A stretch of 64,000 nt of DNA from positions 306,582-370,581 of the forward strand of contig NW_008246097.1 of NCBI RefSeq assembly GCF_000281045.1. The letters are read 5' to 3'. A program made the translations under genes and the position numbers. Under the pieces are notes generated by a model. The model ran no database searches, had not been told where the DNA came from, and worked only from the letters and a program-made list of their open reading frames with translations. This document shows, one piece after another, positions 10,464 to 20,479 of the stretch. Each line of letters begins with the position of its first letter. Within the stretch, counting starts at the first letter, position 1. The DNA comes from Saprolegnia diclina VS20. Lineage: Eukaryota > Oomycota > Saprolegniomycetes > Saprolegniales > Saprolegniaceae.

Positions 10464-10746
10464 CTAGCCGCGCCAGACGCGCCGGACCACGTTGTTTTCC
10501 GTGTCAAAGTTGAGGCGGTGCGGGTGAAAGTCGCGCGTCGCACGCCCGTTGACGCAAATCTACGCAGCACGTCAAGCCTGGAGATACATGGCCGCGTACG
10601 CGATAGGGCGAGTACGATATATCGTCTTCGAAGACGCAGGCCGCGTCATCGCCGTCGTGCGCACTGGTCGACTTGGGCACGAGCGTCTTGCCGATCCACG
10701 CCTCGTAGTGGTCGAGGACCTCGGCCGGGACTTCGTCGAACGCCAT
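10464..10746 (-). CDS. Small I78-type peptidase-inhibitor-like protein
   Basis: Two exons joined by a 40-nt intron (GTACGC...CGTAG) give an 80-residue protein from the ATG at 10746 to the TAG at 10464. Exon 1 reads MAFDEVPAEVLDHYEAWIGK; exon 2 reads ICVNGRATRDFHPHRLN, then FDTENNVVRRVWRG. The pattern of a GK near the start, then (T/R)xDFxPxRLN and a final VxRVxxG, is that of the peptidase inhibitor I78 family. There is no signal peptide, so a cytosolic location is likely. The gene is convergent with the 7TM-RGS gene (47 bases between stops). The start could lie upstream at another ATG, but this one begins the conserved region. The assignment rests on motif memory only. Confidence 0.6.
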
Positions 10747-11938
10747 GGCAACGGATACAATCCGGAAATGGTATTTCTGTTGAGATTTGCGGCATGTGCC
10801 ACATTGCCGAGTGGTTATTTTCGGCACCTTGAAGTTGAGATGCGGTGAGCGGCCAAGGAGCCACAGCTTGTTGGCAATCTTGGACGTTTTTTAGGGGTCT
10901 CATGTTTCGTTCGGTATGCATAGCGCATGACACAGGGAGCCCAAAACCCAAAGAATGGTGGTCGTAGCGTGTATATAGCCTGATCTATGCTCCATTCAAG
11001 ATGGTGAAACTGATACTAATGTAGTATCAATGTATCGATGTATCAGTTGACGGCCGTATTGCAATAGCAACTAACTCTGGCTCCAGGCACGCTACGAGCA
11101 CCATTTTTGGGGTTTTGGGCTCCCTGCGTCATGCGCTATGCCTCCCGAACGAAACATGAGACTCCTGGAAAACTTCCAAGATTGCCAACAAGCCGCCGCA
11201 CAGCGGCGCCGTTCCAATTTCATCCGGATAAAATCTGCCCCACCATGGCCAGCTCCCAGCAATGGGACGTGATGCCCGTGGCTGCGAGTAATACCTCCTC
11301 GTGTGCAAATACCCACAAAGAACAGTGATTCCTTTGCGATTGAGTGCTGATGGTTCCCGTCTTGACGTTCTCGACGGTGAACGGGTCCGGTTGCAACAAA
11401 ATGGCACGAACGCACTCGAAGCCGTCGAAAAGTCCCTTTGTTGACTGTCACAATGTCCTTGAGGACAATCTCGTTGATCTTGATCTTGGGCAAAGCTCTT
11501 GGAACGTCCCCGAGATGTTGAGCGACTAGGCGACGATCTCGGCTTCTTCACACTGTCAGGCACAGCGATACCGACGAGGACGGTGTGGAGCGAGTTGCCA
11601 TACCACTCGAGTCCAGCGGGCTAGATAGATTTGACACGTGTATTTGCGCTCACTACGGGAGAGTTGGCAGAACTTTGTCGAGCTGACGTGGTATTGTCGT
11701 CGGGTGGCCAGGTCACGCTGCCTAACAACTTTGGTCTTCGTTTTCCATCGCGCGGTCGCCAACCCGAGCGCTCGCAGAGGCACAGTGTCCTAGCACGCGT
11801 AGTCGTCGCTCGAAACACGCTGCAAACGCCGATTAGCAGTTGATATCGACAGCCTCCTGCACTAAAAAAAACCCAACTTTTCTAGGAAACGATCACGAAT
11901 TTCACAGCGAATAAGTTAGAGTCTTTGGTCAAATGGGA
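10747..11938. other. Intergenic region between the I78-like gene and the flippase
   Basis: About 1.2 kb. It holds the 106-bp-arm inverted repeat (10866-11193) and, on the minus strand at about 11200-11560, stretches that read like coding sequence in changing frames (for example INEIVLKDIVTVNKG). No intact gene is supported there. From 11560 to 11938 I see nothing beyond the 3' side of the flippase. Confidence 0.45.
10866..11193. repeat. Fold-back repeat with 106-bp arms
   Basis: The left arm 10866-10971 and right arm 11088-11193 are inverted copies of equal length, differing at roughly 10-15 percent of sites. The 116-bp middle is unrelated and AT-rich. A conserved stretch in the arms is GTTTTGGGCTCCCTG (as read on the right arm). 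No open frame for a transposase is present. It could be a non-autonomous fold-back/MITE-like element. Confidence 0.75.
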
Positions 11939-14900
11939 CTAGGACGGGACATTGGAGCTGTCGGGGGCGCGGGTTCGAACGGGCACGACGCCGCGTATGC
12001 GGCAGACGTCCATTTCGTGGCAAATGTCGGACGGGCGCGGGCTGAACGTCGTCACGTACGCTTTCGCTGCAAAGACGCCAAAGAGACAGAGCGCGCACGC
12101 CAGCACCGCCAAGAGGCCGTTGGTTAAATTCGGCACAAGCCACACGACGCCGTAAAAATTGGCGCCAAACGACACGAGGCTGGAAAAGACGTATGCCGAG
12201 CTTACGTACAAGAAGAAGCTGAAGACAAAGCCGCCGAGCGTACCCCAAAACCAGCACTTGACTTCGAGTGCGAGTCTACGTAAGCAACTTGAGACATGGA
12301 GCATTTGAGGTTTCGCTGGGACGTACCGAAGGTTGGCGATGAGCACCACGATACCGTTCATGACAAAGCCAAGGTCCCAGAGTCCTTCGTCCCCGCTTGA
12401 CGCGGCCATGGGGCCATACATGAACGCGCCGACGTGCACGAAGAGCACAACGAGCGACGAGAAGGACGCATCGCCGATCCATATCCAGAAGAGCCGAATG
12501 CTCACGAAGGACTGACTCGAGTAGAGCGTGGGGAAGGCGAGGGACGTGCCCGCGCTCACGTCTTGGTCGTACACGCTAAAGAGCAGGATCGGAAGCGCCG
12601 TGTACCACACGTTGAAGAGCTGGTAGAGCGGGTCGTAGTACGTCGATTGGCCCGAGAAGAGACAGTAGATGCCAAAGAAGAACTGCGGCAAGACGAGCAG
12701 CACGTTTTTGTAAAACATGTAGAGCGTCAGAATCGCCATGCGCCGGTTGATCCAGCGGCCGTGGACGAGGAGGAGGCGCTTGAGGCACTGGAACTGAGGA
12801 ATCGCATAGTCGCTGGCGTTGGCCGCCTGCTGGCCTTCGGCGCCCGAGATACCAATGCCAACATGCGCCTACAACATTAGAGTGTAGTCAAGCAAGAATG
12901 TAGTGTGATGCGAGGACCGACCCGCTGGATCATGGGCACATCGTTTGCACCGTCGCCGATCGCGAGTGTGATGACGCCCGTCTTGCGCCGGACCAGATCG
13001 ACAATGAACTCCTTTTGCTTGGGCGAGACGCGGCAGCAGAGCACGCTGATGCAGCGCTTGGAGGCGGCGATCATTTCTTTTTGCAGCACTTCGTGGGCAA
13101 CGATGAGCTCGAGCGCCACGTCGTCCATGAGCAGCGCGAGCTCCTGCGACGAGGCCGCCGCTAGCATGCTCTGAAACAAGTCGCTGATCGTTTCGGTCGG
13201 CGGCCGCTCGGACGCATCGAGCTCTACACATTGTCATACTCCTTTCGAAAACCATAAGAGCACCTTTCGAAGAGATTTGAAAGAGCTTCATATCGGACGA
13301 AAGTAGCCGGGTTGCATGCCCAATGTTGACGGCCGTGTCCGGTCGGTCCCCCGTGAGCATCCACACTTTGATGCGCGCTTGGCGAAAGCACTCGAGCGCG
13401 TCGGGCACACCGTCCTGCAGCCGGTCTTCGATGCCTACATTCATCCTACAATAGATGTCCTTCGTGGCGGGAGTGTCTTACCGGTGATGCCCACCAGATC
13501 CAAATTGGTTTCAATCTCGGCGATGATCGGGTCGAGGTCTTCGTCCGAACACTCGGACGACGTCTTGGCCGCTTGGAACTTGTCGTGCCAAATCTGGTAC
13601 ACGTCCTGGGGCAGCACTCGCTGCGCAACACAGAGCACGCGGAGGCCCTCAACGGCGTAGGTCGAGAGGTGCAACTTCATCGCTGCCCGCGCGCTCTCTT
13701 CAACGGCGGACGCGGGCGACAGCGCGGGAAGCACGACCGAGTCGGCGCCTTTGCACAGCAAAAGAAGCGTCGACGACCCCTCTTCGCGCACGACGATCGA
13801 GCTCTTCTTGCGCTCGCTCGAAAACTCAAACACGTGGAGCACCTCAAAGAGCACGTCGTGGCCAAAGCGCTGGATGCGGACGCTTGTCGTATCGTGGGCC
13901 AGAAGCACGATGCCAAAGTGCTTGGCGGCGCTCACGAGCGCCTCTTCGTCGGGCGAGATGGACGAGTAGACAATTTCACCGGACGCAGCGTCGATCACGG
14001 GCACGACAGCGCTGTTGACGGCCAGGTTTGTGAAGAATGCGATCGCGCGTGGGTCGTGCTCCTCTTGCATCTAATGTTCGTATTAGATATTGCATATTGA
14101 TACATTGAAATAAAGCATCCGGATACCTTGCGCCGGAGTGCCTTGTCGTGGATGTTGACGTGCATGCCCGACTGGCGCGGCGAGATCTCGTCAGAAAGTG
14201 TTGGCTGCGCTTTGGTGCGGTAGTTGTGGAAGAGAGACGACGTGCGAGGGCTCGGTTTGGCGCACGAGCTGGTGCGCGGCGAGAGAGAAGCGTCCAGCTG
14301 CGGGTCGTTGGAGCCGTAGCTAACACCATCGATCGCGCACCGGCGAAACTGCATGTTGTTGCACGTGAGCGTCCCTGTCTTGTCGGTAAAGATATGTTGG
14401 ATCGCGCCAAGATCTTCGTTCAAGTCGGACGAGTGGACCTACGATGTTGGCGTTGACATCGTTGAAGACAAAATGGCGGAAGTACCGTGAGACCCACGTC
14501 GCCATACATCATGCCGGCGTCACGCTGCAGCACGAGCGCTTGGAAGAAGCGCGTGATATCGACCGTCACTTGAAGCGAAATCGGCACAAAGTTGGAGAAG
14601 AGCAGCATGTAGGTCAGGAAGAGGTAAAACGAGTCGAGCACCGACGTGCCGCCCGAGAGCTGCAGATACGGTGGCGACGTCCACGTCGCGCTCTGCACGC
14701 ACACAGCGATGACTAAGAGCACGAGCTGCAAAACGACGATGTGCAGCGTCATGCGGTTCGTCAGCGACGAGAGCGTGCTCGACTTGAACGGTGTTTCCCC
14801 TGAGTTTTGCTGGATCTTGGTGTCGGCGCCCGTGTAAATCTAAGTGCGATAAGCGAGCGCAGGTGTCGAATCATATCGCACCGTGAGACCGATAACCCAC

Positions 14901-15808
14901 TCCGTATCACGTAGCAAGACGCCGCGAAGAAGGAGGTTGGAGATGCCGAGGCTAATCTTGGCATCGGTGGCTTTCGGCATCACCGTGCCCTTGAAGCGGT
15001 CGAGACGTCGATTCGGAACTTCAACTTCAACTTTGGCGCCATGGATCTACCCCACATAATGACAACCATAGAGTGTACTGTACGCCAGTACGAGATGCCA
15101 GAGCGCTGGTGTCGACGGCGAGGGGCCGCAAAGATCTTTCTCAAGGCCCCTGAACTCGGGGGGGACCCAGCGTATCTTGAGGTTTGTCTCGCCGTCCAAA
15201 TTGGCAGTCATCGTAAAGCACTGTCCAATCGGGCTGCTCGTGCCCAGGAGAATCATATCGGACGGAATCACTTCGCCTTGGGTAACGCGCACGATGCTGC
15301 CGACGCGAATGGCCTCCCACTTGACCGCTTCAAACGTCATCGAGACAACGTTGAGCTACATCCGAGGTAGCATCAGAATCGACCGAGCTATAAACGCCCG
15401 TACTTCGTGCGTCATGGAGCTGTTCTGGATGCGGTCGGCGTTGTGGCGGTGGACATCTTCAATCAGATCTTTGATCGCGTTGATGATAAGCACAAAGAGG
15501 AGCGGCACGATGGTCGTGGGGATGCCGCTTGAGAGTGTGACCTGCGGCACGATCTGGAGGATCGTAATGAAGAGAAAGTAGAGGTTAGCAAAGCGTGAAA
15601 ACTGCTTGAAGAGGTTCTTGACCACAAAGTTGTACGGCGTGTAAAGCGATGTCTCGACGCGATTCGGCGCAAACGGCTCGGTGGTTGCGGAGAGCGCGCG
15701 GGGCGCGTCGACGTCAAAGGCGCGCAGCGCGTGGATCTGCCGGCCGCTCATGCTGGACGAGCCACGCTGGTCCAGCGGCACCGTGCGATTTGAGATCCCG
15801 CGGGCCAT
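11939..15808 (-). CDS. P4-type ATPase (phospholipid flippase)
   Basis: Membrane ATPase that moves phospholipids from the outer to the cytosolic leaflet. About ten exons separated by introns of roughly 40-55 nt give a protein near 1,150 residues. Seen in order: N-terminal cytosolic part and first helices with [17 protein letters not shown]; the actuator signature [12 protein letters not shown]; the helix-4 motif [10 protein letters not shown]; the phosphorylation site [20 protein letters not shown] (Asp codon near 14383); nucleotide-binding [20 protein letters not shown]; the hinge [10 protein letters not shown]; and a block of C-terminal helices. The PISL sequence and FRRC..DG after DKTGT are typical of P4 rather than ion-pumping ATPases. 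The frame is open upstream of the ATG at 15808 ([10 protein letters not shown]), so the start is uncertain. It is divergent from the zinc transporter gene. Its CDC50 partner is not in the window. Confidence 0.93.
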
Positions 15809-16234
15809 CCAACCACTCCGCCTTTCCGTCGCGTCCGTTGTGGCGTTTCGACACCTAAATTTGCTGCGGGACAGCCCTAAAAATAGGGCCAAAACGACCC
15901 TTATCCAGCAGTGTCTTATACCTTGGGGAATACTCGACATCACTAGGTACGCACACGATAACTCCGAGGGGCCTCGCTGCGTTGTGGCGCATAGCTTGGC
16001 GCCTGTGATAAATTGGTTGACGATCTTAGCGGCTTCGAAAAATGGCGATCCAGCCAATCAGGCGACGTCGTGAAAGATGTGGGTCGTATTTTTTCACCAA
16101 TTTAAATCAATTTCGCAAAGATATCTTATATATTGTATGCAACATTGTTCATGTCGATTCGAAAAATGTGAAACGTGGAATAATAATATGCACGACGCAC
16201 GCAATCACAGTGAACGTCAAGAGCAGTGGCAGGC
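15809..16234. promoter_or_regulatory. Divergent intergenic region, flippase / ZNT9-like
   Basis: 426 bases without a supported gene. A CCAATCA box is at 16054-16060. From about 16080 to 16200 the sequence is AT-rich. Confidence 0.45.
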
Positions 16235-17936
16235 ATGTGGCGGCGCGGACTCCCGACTGCGCTTGGCCTCGGCCGGCAGGTGCTGCTGCGGACGGAGCCC
16301 CATCGACTTCGGCGCTTCCAGCCGCTGCCGTTCGTCCGATGGAATGCCAATGGCCCTGGCGTGCCGAGCAACCCGGATGCGTCCACAGACGAAGAGGACC
16401 TCGAGCAGAAGGAAGTCGAGACGCTCATGCAAAAGGTCCTCGCCCAGTCCAAGTACTTCAAGGAGCATCCGGAAGCCACCGACAGCAATGGCCTCGTCGA
16501 CGTACTCACAGGCGGGCGCCTTCGCGCGCTCGAAGACGTCAACAAAGCGTATTACCCCGGAAAGCAGTTCAAACACACGTCGCAGGACATGGTCATTCGC
16601 GCCATGGTCGGCAACACCGCCATTACCGTGCTCAAGTTCCTTGCGTACCTCAAGACAGGCTCGAGCGCGCTTCTGTCTGAGTCGATCCACTCGCTCGTCG
16701 ACACGGGCAACCAGGGCCTCCTCATTCTTGGCCTGCGCCAAGCCTCCTTCCAGCCGGATAAGAAGCACCAGTACGGCTACGGCCGCGCTGCGTACTTTTG
16801 GTCGCTCATTTCAGCTCTCGGGATCTTCTGGCTCGGCGCCGGCGCCACCGTGAGCCACGGTGCGTCATCGCTCGAGTTTGGCACCACCTGACATGATGAC
16901 GCGATAGGCATCCAATGTCTTGTGAACCCACCAACGCCCGACGAGCTCGTCTTGACGTGGGAGGTGTGGGCAGTCCTCGCTGCGTCGTTTGGCATCGACG
17001 GGTACGTGCTCTCGCGCGCCGTTCGGGAGCTGCGCGCGACCAAGCCCAAAGACGTCTCGCTCTACGAGCACGTCAAGACGATCAAGGACCCCTTCATGAT
17101 GGCTGTGCTTCTCGAAGACCTCGCTGCGTGCACGGGTGTTGTGATTGCTCTTGGCGGCATCGGTGCCAGCTACGTCACGGGCAACCCGTTCTGGGACAGC
17201 GCCGCAAGTATTGGTATTGGCTGTCTTCTTGGCGGTGTCGCCGTCTCGCTCATCCGCATGAACCAGCGCTTCCTTCTCGGCCAGTCCGTCGATGCGGGTA
17301 CGTTGCTTGCGGTCATCATAGGTATTGCGACGTGAGGCTGATTCCGCTGCGTAGAGATCGAGCAAGGCATCAAAGCGCTTCTGCTCTCGCGGCCGTCCAT
17401 CGACAATGTGTACGCAGTGCAGTCGCAGTGGGTCGGTCCGTCCACGTTTAGCTTCAAGGTACATCCATATATCTATCTTCGGTTTGGTCGCTGAGGGAGA
17501 TGTACTAGGCGGAAGTCGACTTTGATGGCACGTACATGGCGGCGCAGCTGCTTGAAATGTACGTATCGAGCACACCGAGCGGTGTGATACGAAGCGCGTA
17601 GCTACAAGCCCGTGTTCCTCGAGGCCAAGGACCTCAAGGCAGACTTGCCGCTCCTGCTCGCGTGGTATGCCGAAGACGTCACGCGCCTCGTCGAAAAGGA
17701 GGTGCAGGAAGTCGAGGCCGAGATTCGGTACGGTGTCTCGCTTTGTCCGTGTCGTCATTCTGATCGACAGGGCGCTCTACCCGGAGGCTGCGTTCATCGA
17801 GCTCGAGCCCGATAGCAAAGACACGGACATGCGCGCGCTCTCAAACCTCGGCACCAAGTCGTTCCGGACTAGCGAGCGCGAAGCCATGTCCCGGGCGCTG
17901 GCCCACCTGGCGCGGTCACTGGAGCGGAGTCAGTAG
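16235..17936 (+). CDS. SLC30A9: Zinc transporter of the SLC30A9/ZNT9 type (cation diffusion facilitator)
   Basis: The ATG at 16235 starts an Arg-rich N-terminus (MWRRGLPTALGLGRQVLLR) that looks like a mitochondrial targeting sequence. The CDF membrane part has LLSESIHSLVDTGNQ, carrying the HxxxD metal-binding pair in helix 2, then QYGYGRAAYFWSLISALGI. A later helix carries LLEDLAACTGVVIALGG, where the usual His is replaced by Glu as in ZNT9. The C-terminal part contains AEVDFDGTYMAAQLLE, very close to the ZNT9 C-terminal block. About five short introns; the first starts right after SHG (near 16860). ZNT9 in animals exports zinc from mitochondria; the same role here is inferred. It shares a divergent promoter region with the flippase. 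Confidence 0.88.
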
Positions 17937-18773
17937 TCGACCCGATCATGTAGTAAAAAAGAACGAGGCAACTTGCTTGATGCTCGCCGTTGCTTTCGAA
18001 AGGACAAGACACGGAGGCGGATAGGGACGCCCTCACGGCTGCGATCCATCATCCTCGTAACCCCAGGCGAATGGTCGACATGGTGGTGATTGGGCCGACC
18101 TGTCCACGACGTCTGAGACCATAGAACAAGAGAGCACCAAGTGTATACTCCGCTCGACCTCCATACTCTGTGGCAGTGTACCGGTACCGATTGCCGATGG
18201 GATCGAGTCGTCCGCACTTGACATTTAAAAAGTAAACGTAAAATGGTCTGACGATGTCTGGCCGTGTGCCGAAACATCGATAGTCGATTGATATTCGATT
18301 GATACTGTTACGAGGTACGACGAGGCTCCGCATTAACAAGTTCTGATTGCTCGCTGGATCGTTCACGGAGACTACAGACAGCGGCGTTGCGCGGCAGGTG
18401 CCCAAACTGACGCATGTCCACGCGGTGTAGCCTTAGGCGCCGCCGGTCGGATGATCAGCGCTCGCAGTGCCACCCAGTTCTGTCAGGATATCCCAGCAAA
18501 TAGGTCCCATCGAGAGTCTCAGCCACGGTCCGTGGCTGAGACTCTCGACGCATGAGCTATAAGCACGCAACTCGTCGCCAGTGGTGGTGGCACGCGGCCT
18601 GCGACGAGCTCGGTCTCGCTGGGCAGTGCACGGAGCAATTCCTGCTGCGCGCGTCAGTGGTTGGCGCCCACGCCACGAGCAGCGGCAAGTAACCATGCCT
18701 TTCTCGCCTTGGTGGGTACGCACCCATGTGCTGCGTGATTTTAGCCACATCATGTTCACGTCATTCGCATACG
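17937..18773. other. Intergenic region upstream of the MATE gene
   Basis: 837 bases with no supported gene. The notable item is the perfect palindrome at 18511-18547. The rest shows no recognisable coding sequence. Confidence 0.45.
18511..18547. repeat. Perfect 18-bp-arm palindrome
   Basis: Left arm CGAGAGTCTCAGCCACGG (18511-18528), one T, then its exact reverse complement (18530-18547). As DNA it could extrude a cruciform; as RNA it would form an 18-bp hairpin with almost no loop. It lies 226 bases upstream of the MATE ATG. Confidence 0.9.
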
Positions 18774-20448
18774 ATGGGCGTGACGGAAGCGTCGCCGCTG
18801 CTGGGCCCTGACAGCCTCGAGAAGGCGTCGACCTCGGTCCTCCGCGACGAGCTTGCGCAGCTCCTCACGCTCATGTACCCCGTGGTACGCCATGCATGCT
18901 TGCGTGGAGGAAGACATGCTTCGCATTAGACGTTGACGTTCTTCCTCGAGTATGCACCCGGCATTGCGACGCTGCTGCTTGTGGGCCACTACCACGACCC
19001 GATCGACGCGTCCAAGGACAAGCTCCTCCTCGACGCAGCGGCGATGGCCATCATGTACCTTAACCTCACGGGGCTCACGATCGGCCTCGGGCTCGCGTCC
19101 GCCATGGACACGCTCTGCTCGCAGGCCTTTGGCGCCCACAAGCTGCATGAGATCGGCGTCTTCTTCCAGACCGGCGTCCTCGTACTCGGGTACGTCCATC
19201 TTCCTTCATCTTCAACGAACCAAGTGCATGCACTAGCGCCGCCATGGTGCCCATCGCGCTCCTCAACTGGAACTGCGCGGCCATGCTTGTCTGGTGGCGC
19301 CAGCCCCAAGACATTGCGGCCGACGCCGGCGAGTTTACGCAAATCATGCTGCTCGGCTTGCCTTTCCTCTTCCTCTACGAGCTCCTCAAGAAGGTTCGTC
19401 CGACATCATGAGATCCTGCATGTATGATGGTCCTGCGTAGGTGCTGCAAGCCCAAAACATTGTCCTCCCGATGCTCTACTGTGCGATCGCGGCCAACCTC
19501 CTCAACATTGGTCTTGGCTACGTCTTGGTGTACCACACATCGCTCGGGTACCTCGGCGCTGCTGTCGCCCGGAGCATCGCCAACGCATGTTTGCCCGCGA
19601 CGCTGCTCTTGTACATCCGCATGGATCCTTCCGTGTGGTCGTCGTGCTGGCCAGGTCCATTCTCTGCACCTACTTAATGCGGAGAGTAATGCATGGGTGT
19701 AGGCTGGCAGCTACGCAAAGCGGCGTCCCAAGTGCCCAAGTTTGTCGCTCTCGGCGCGTCCGGGCTCCTCATGGTGCTCTTCGAGTGGTGGAGCTTTGAG
19801 CTGCTCGTGCTCATTGCCGGTGTCCAAGCCAACGCCGCCGTCGCCATTGGCACCAACGCCATCCTCGTCAACCTCACGAGCTGCACGTACATGCTCTACT
19901 TTGGCATCTCGACGGCTGCCAACGTCCGCGTTGGGAACGCGCTCGGCGGCCACGATCTCCGGCGGGCGCACGTGGCGGTCGTCTGCGCCCTCGGCGTCGC
20001 CGCCTGCGCTGCGATTGTCGTGGCCACGAGTCTCTTGGTGCTGCGCCCGCACCTCGCCTCCTTCTTCACGTCCGACCCCGACATTGCAGCGTAAGTGTGG
20101 AACCATGCGCTTCATCGTACTCACCTGATGCGTAGGCTCGTGGCCAAGGTTGCGGGGGCCATCGCCATGTACCAGCTCGCCGACGCGTGGAACACGACGA
20201 TTCAGGGTGTCCTGCGCGGGTGTGGGCTCCAGATGACGGGCGCGGGCCTCAACTGCGTCGCGTACGCCGTCATAGGCCTCCCGTTTGGCATCTTTCTCGA
20301 TCTCTACTGCGAGTGGAACCTCGTTGGGCTATGGGTGGGCATGGCCACGGGCATTTGCTTTGCGGGCGCCATGGGCACGCTCGTCTTGTACAAAGCCAAC
20401 TGGCAGGACCTCGTGAGCAAGGCCCAAGATCGCGTCGAGACGTCATAA
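18774..20448 (+). CDS. MATE-family multidrug/toxin efflux transporter
   Basis: Membrane antiporter that exports organic cations and toxic compounds. The ATG at 18774 gives MGVTEASPLLGPDSLEK, then about twelve helices over six or seven exons with short introns. Family blocks seen are GLASAMDTLCSQAFGAHK (the classic MATE motif after helix 2), GLPFLFLYELLKK, NIVLPMLYCAIAANLLNIGL, FGISTAANVRVGNALGG (the mirrored motif in the second half) and TTIQGVLRGCGLQMTGAGLN. The C-terminus is KANWQDLVSKAQDRVETS. Length is near 460 residues, normal for eukaryotic MATEs. It is convergent with CLPTM1, with only 31 bases between stop codons. Confidence 0.92.
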
Positions 20449-20479
20449 GCACAAACAGCGCTTCCAGATCATTGGTGGC

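Noticed and set aside
10464-10467. CTAG shared as overlapping stop codons of two convergent genes
   Set aside because: It holds only if the last intron of the 7TM-RGS gene is retained. The spliced model ends at 10417 with a more plausible Ser-rich tail.
11966-11985. GGTTCGAA-like box suggesting a tRNA
   Set aside because: It lies inside the flippase C-terminal exon and has no matching acceptor or anticodon arms.
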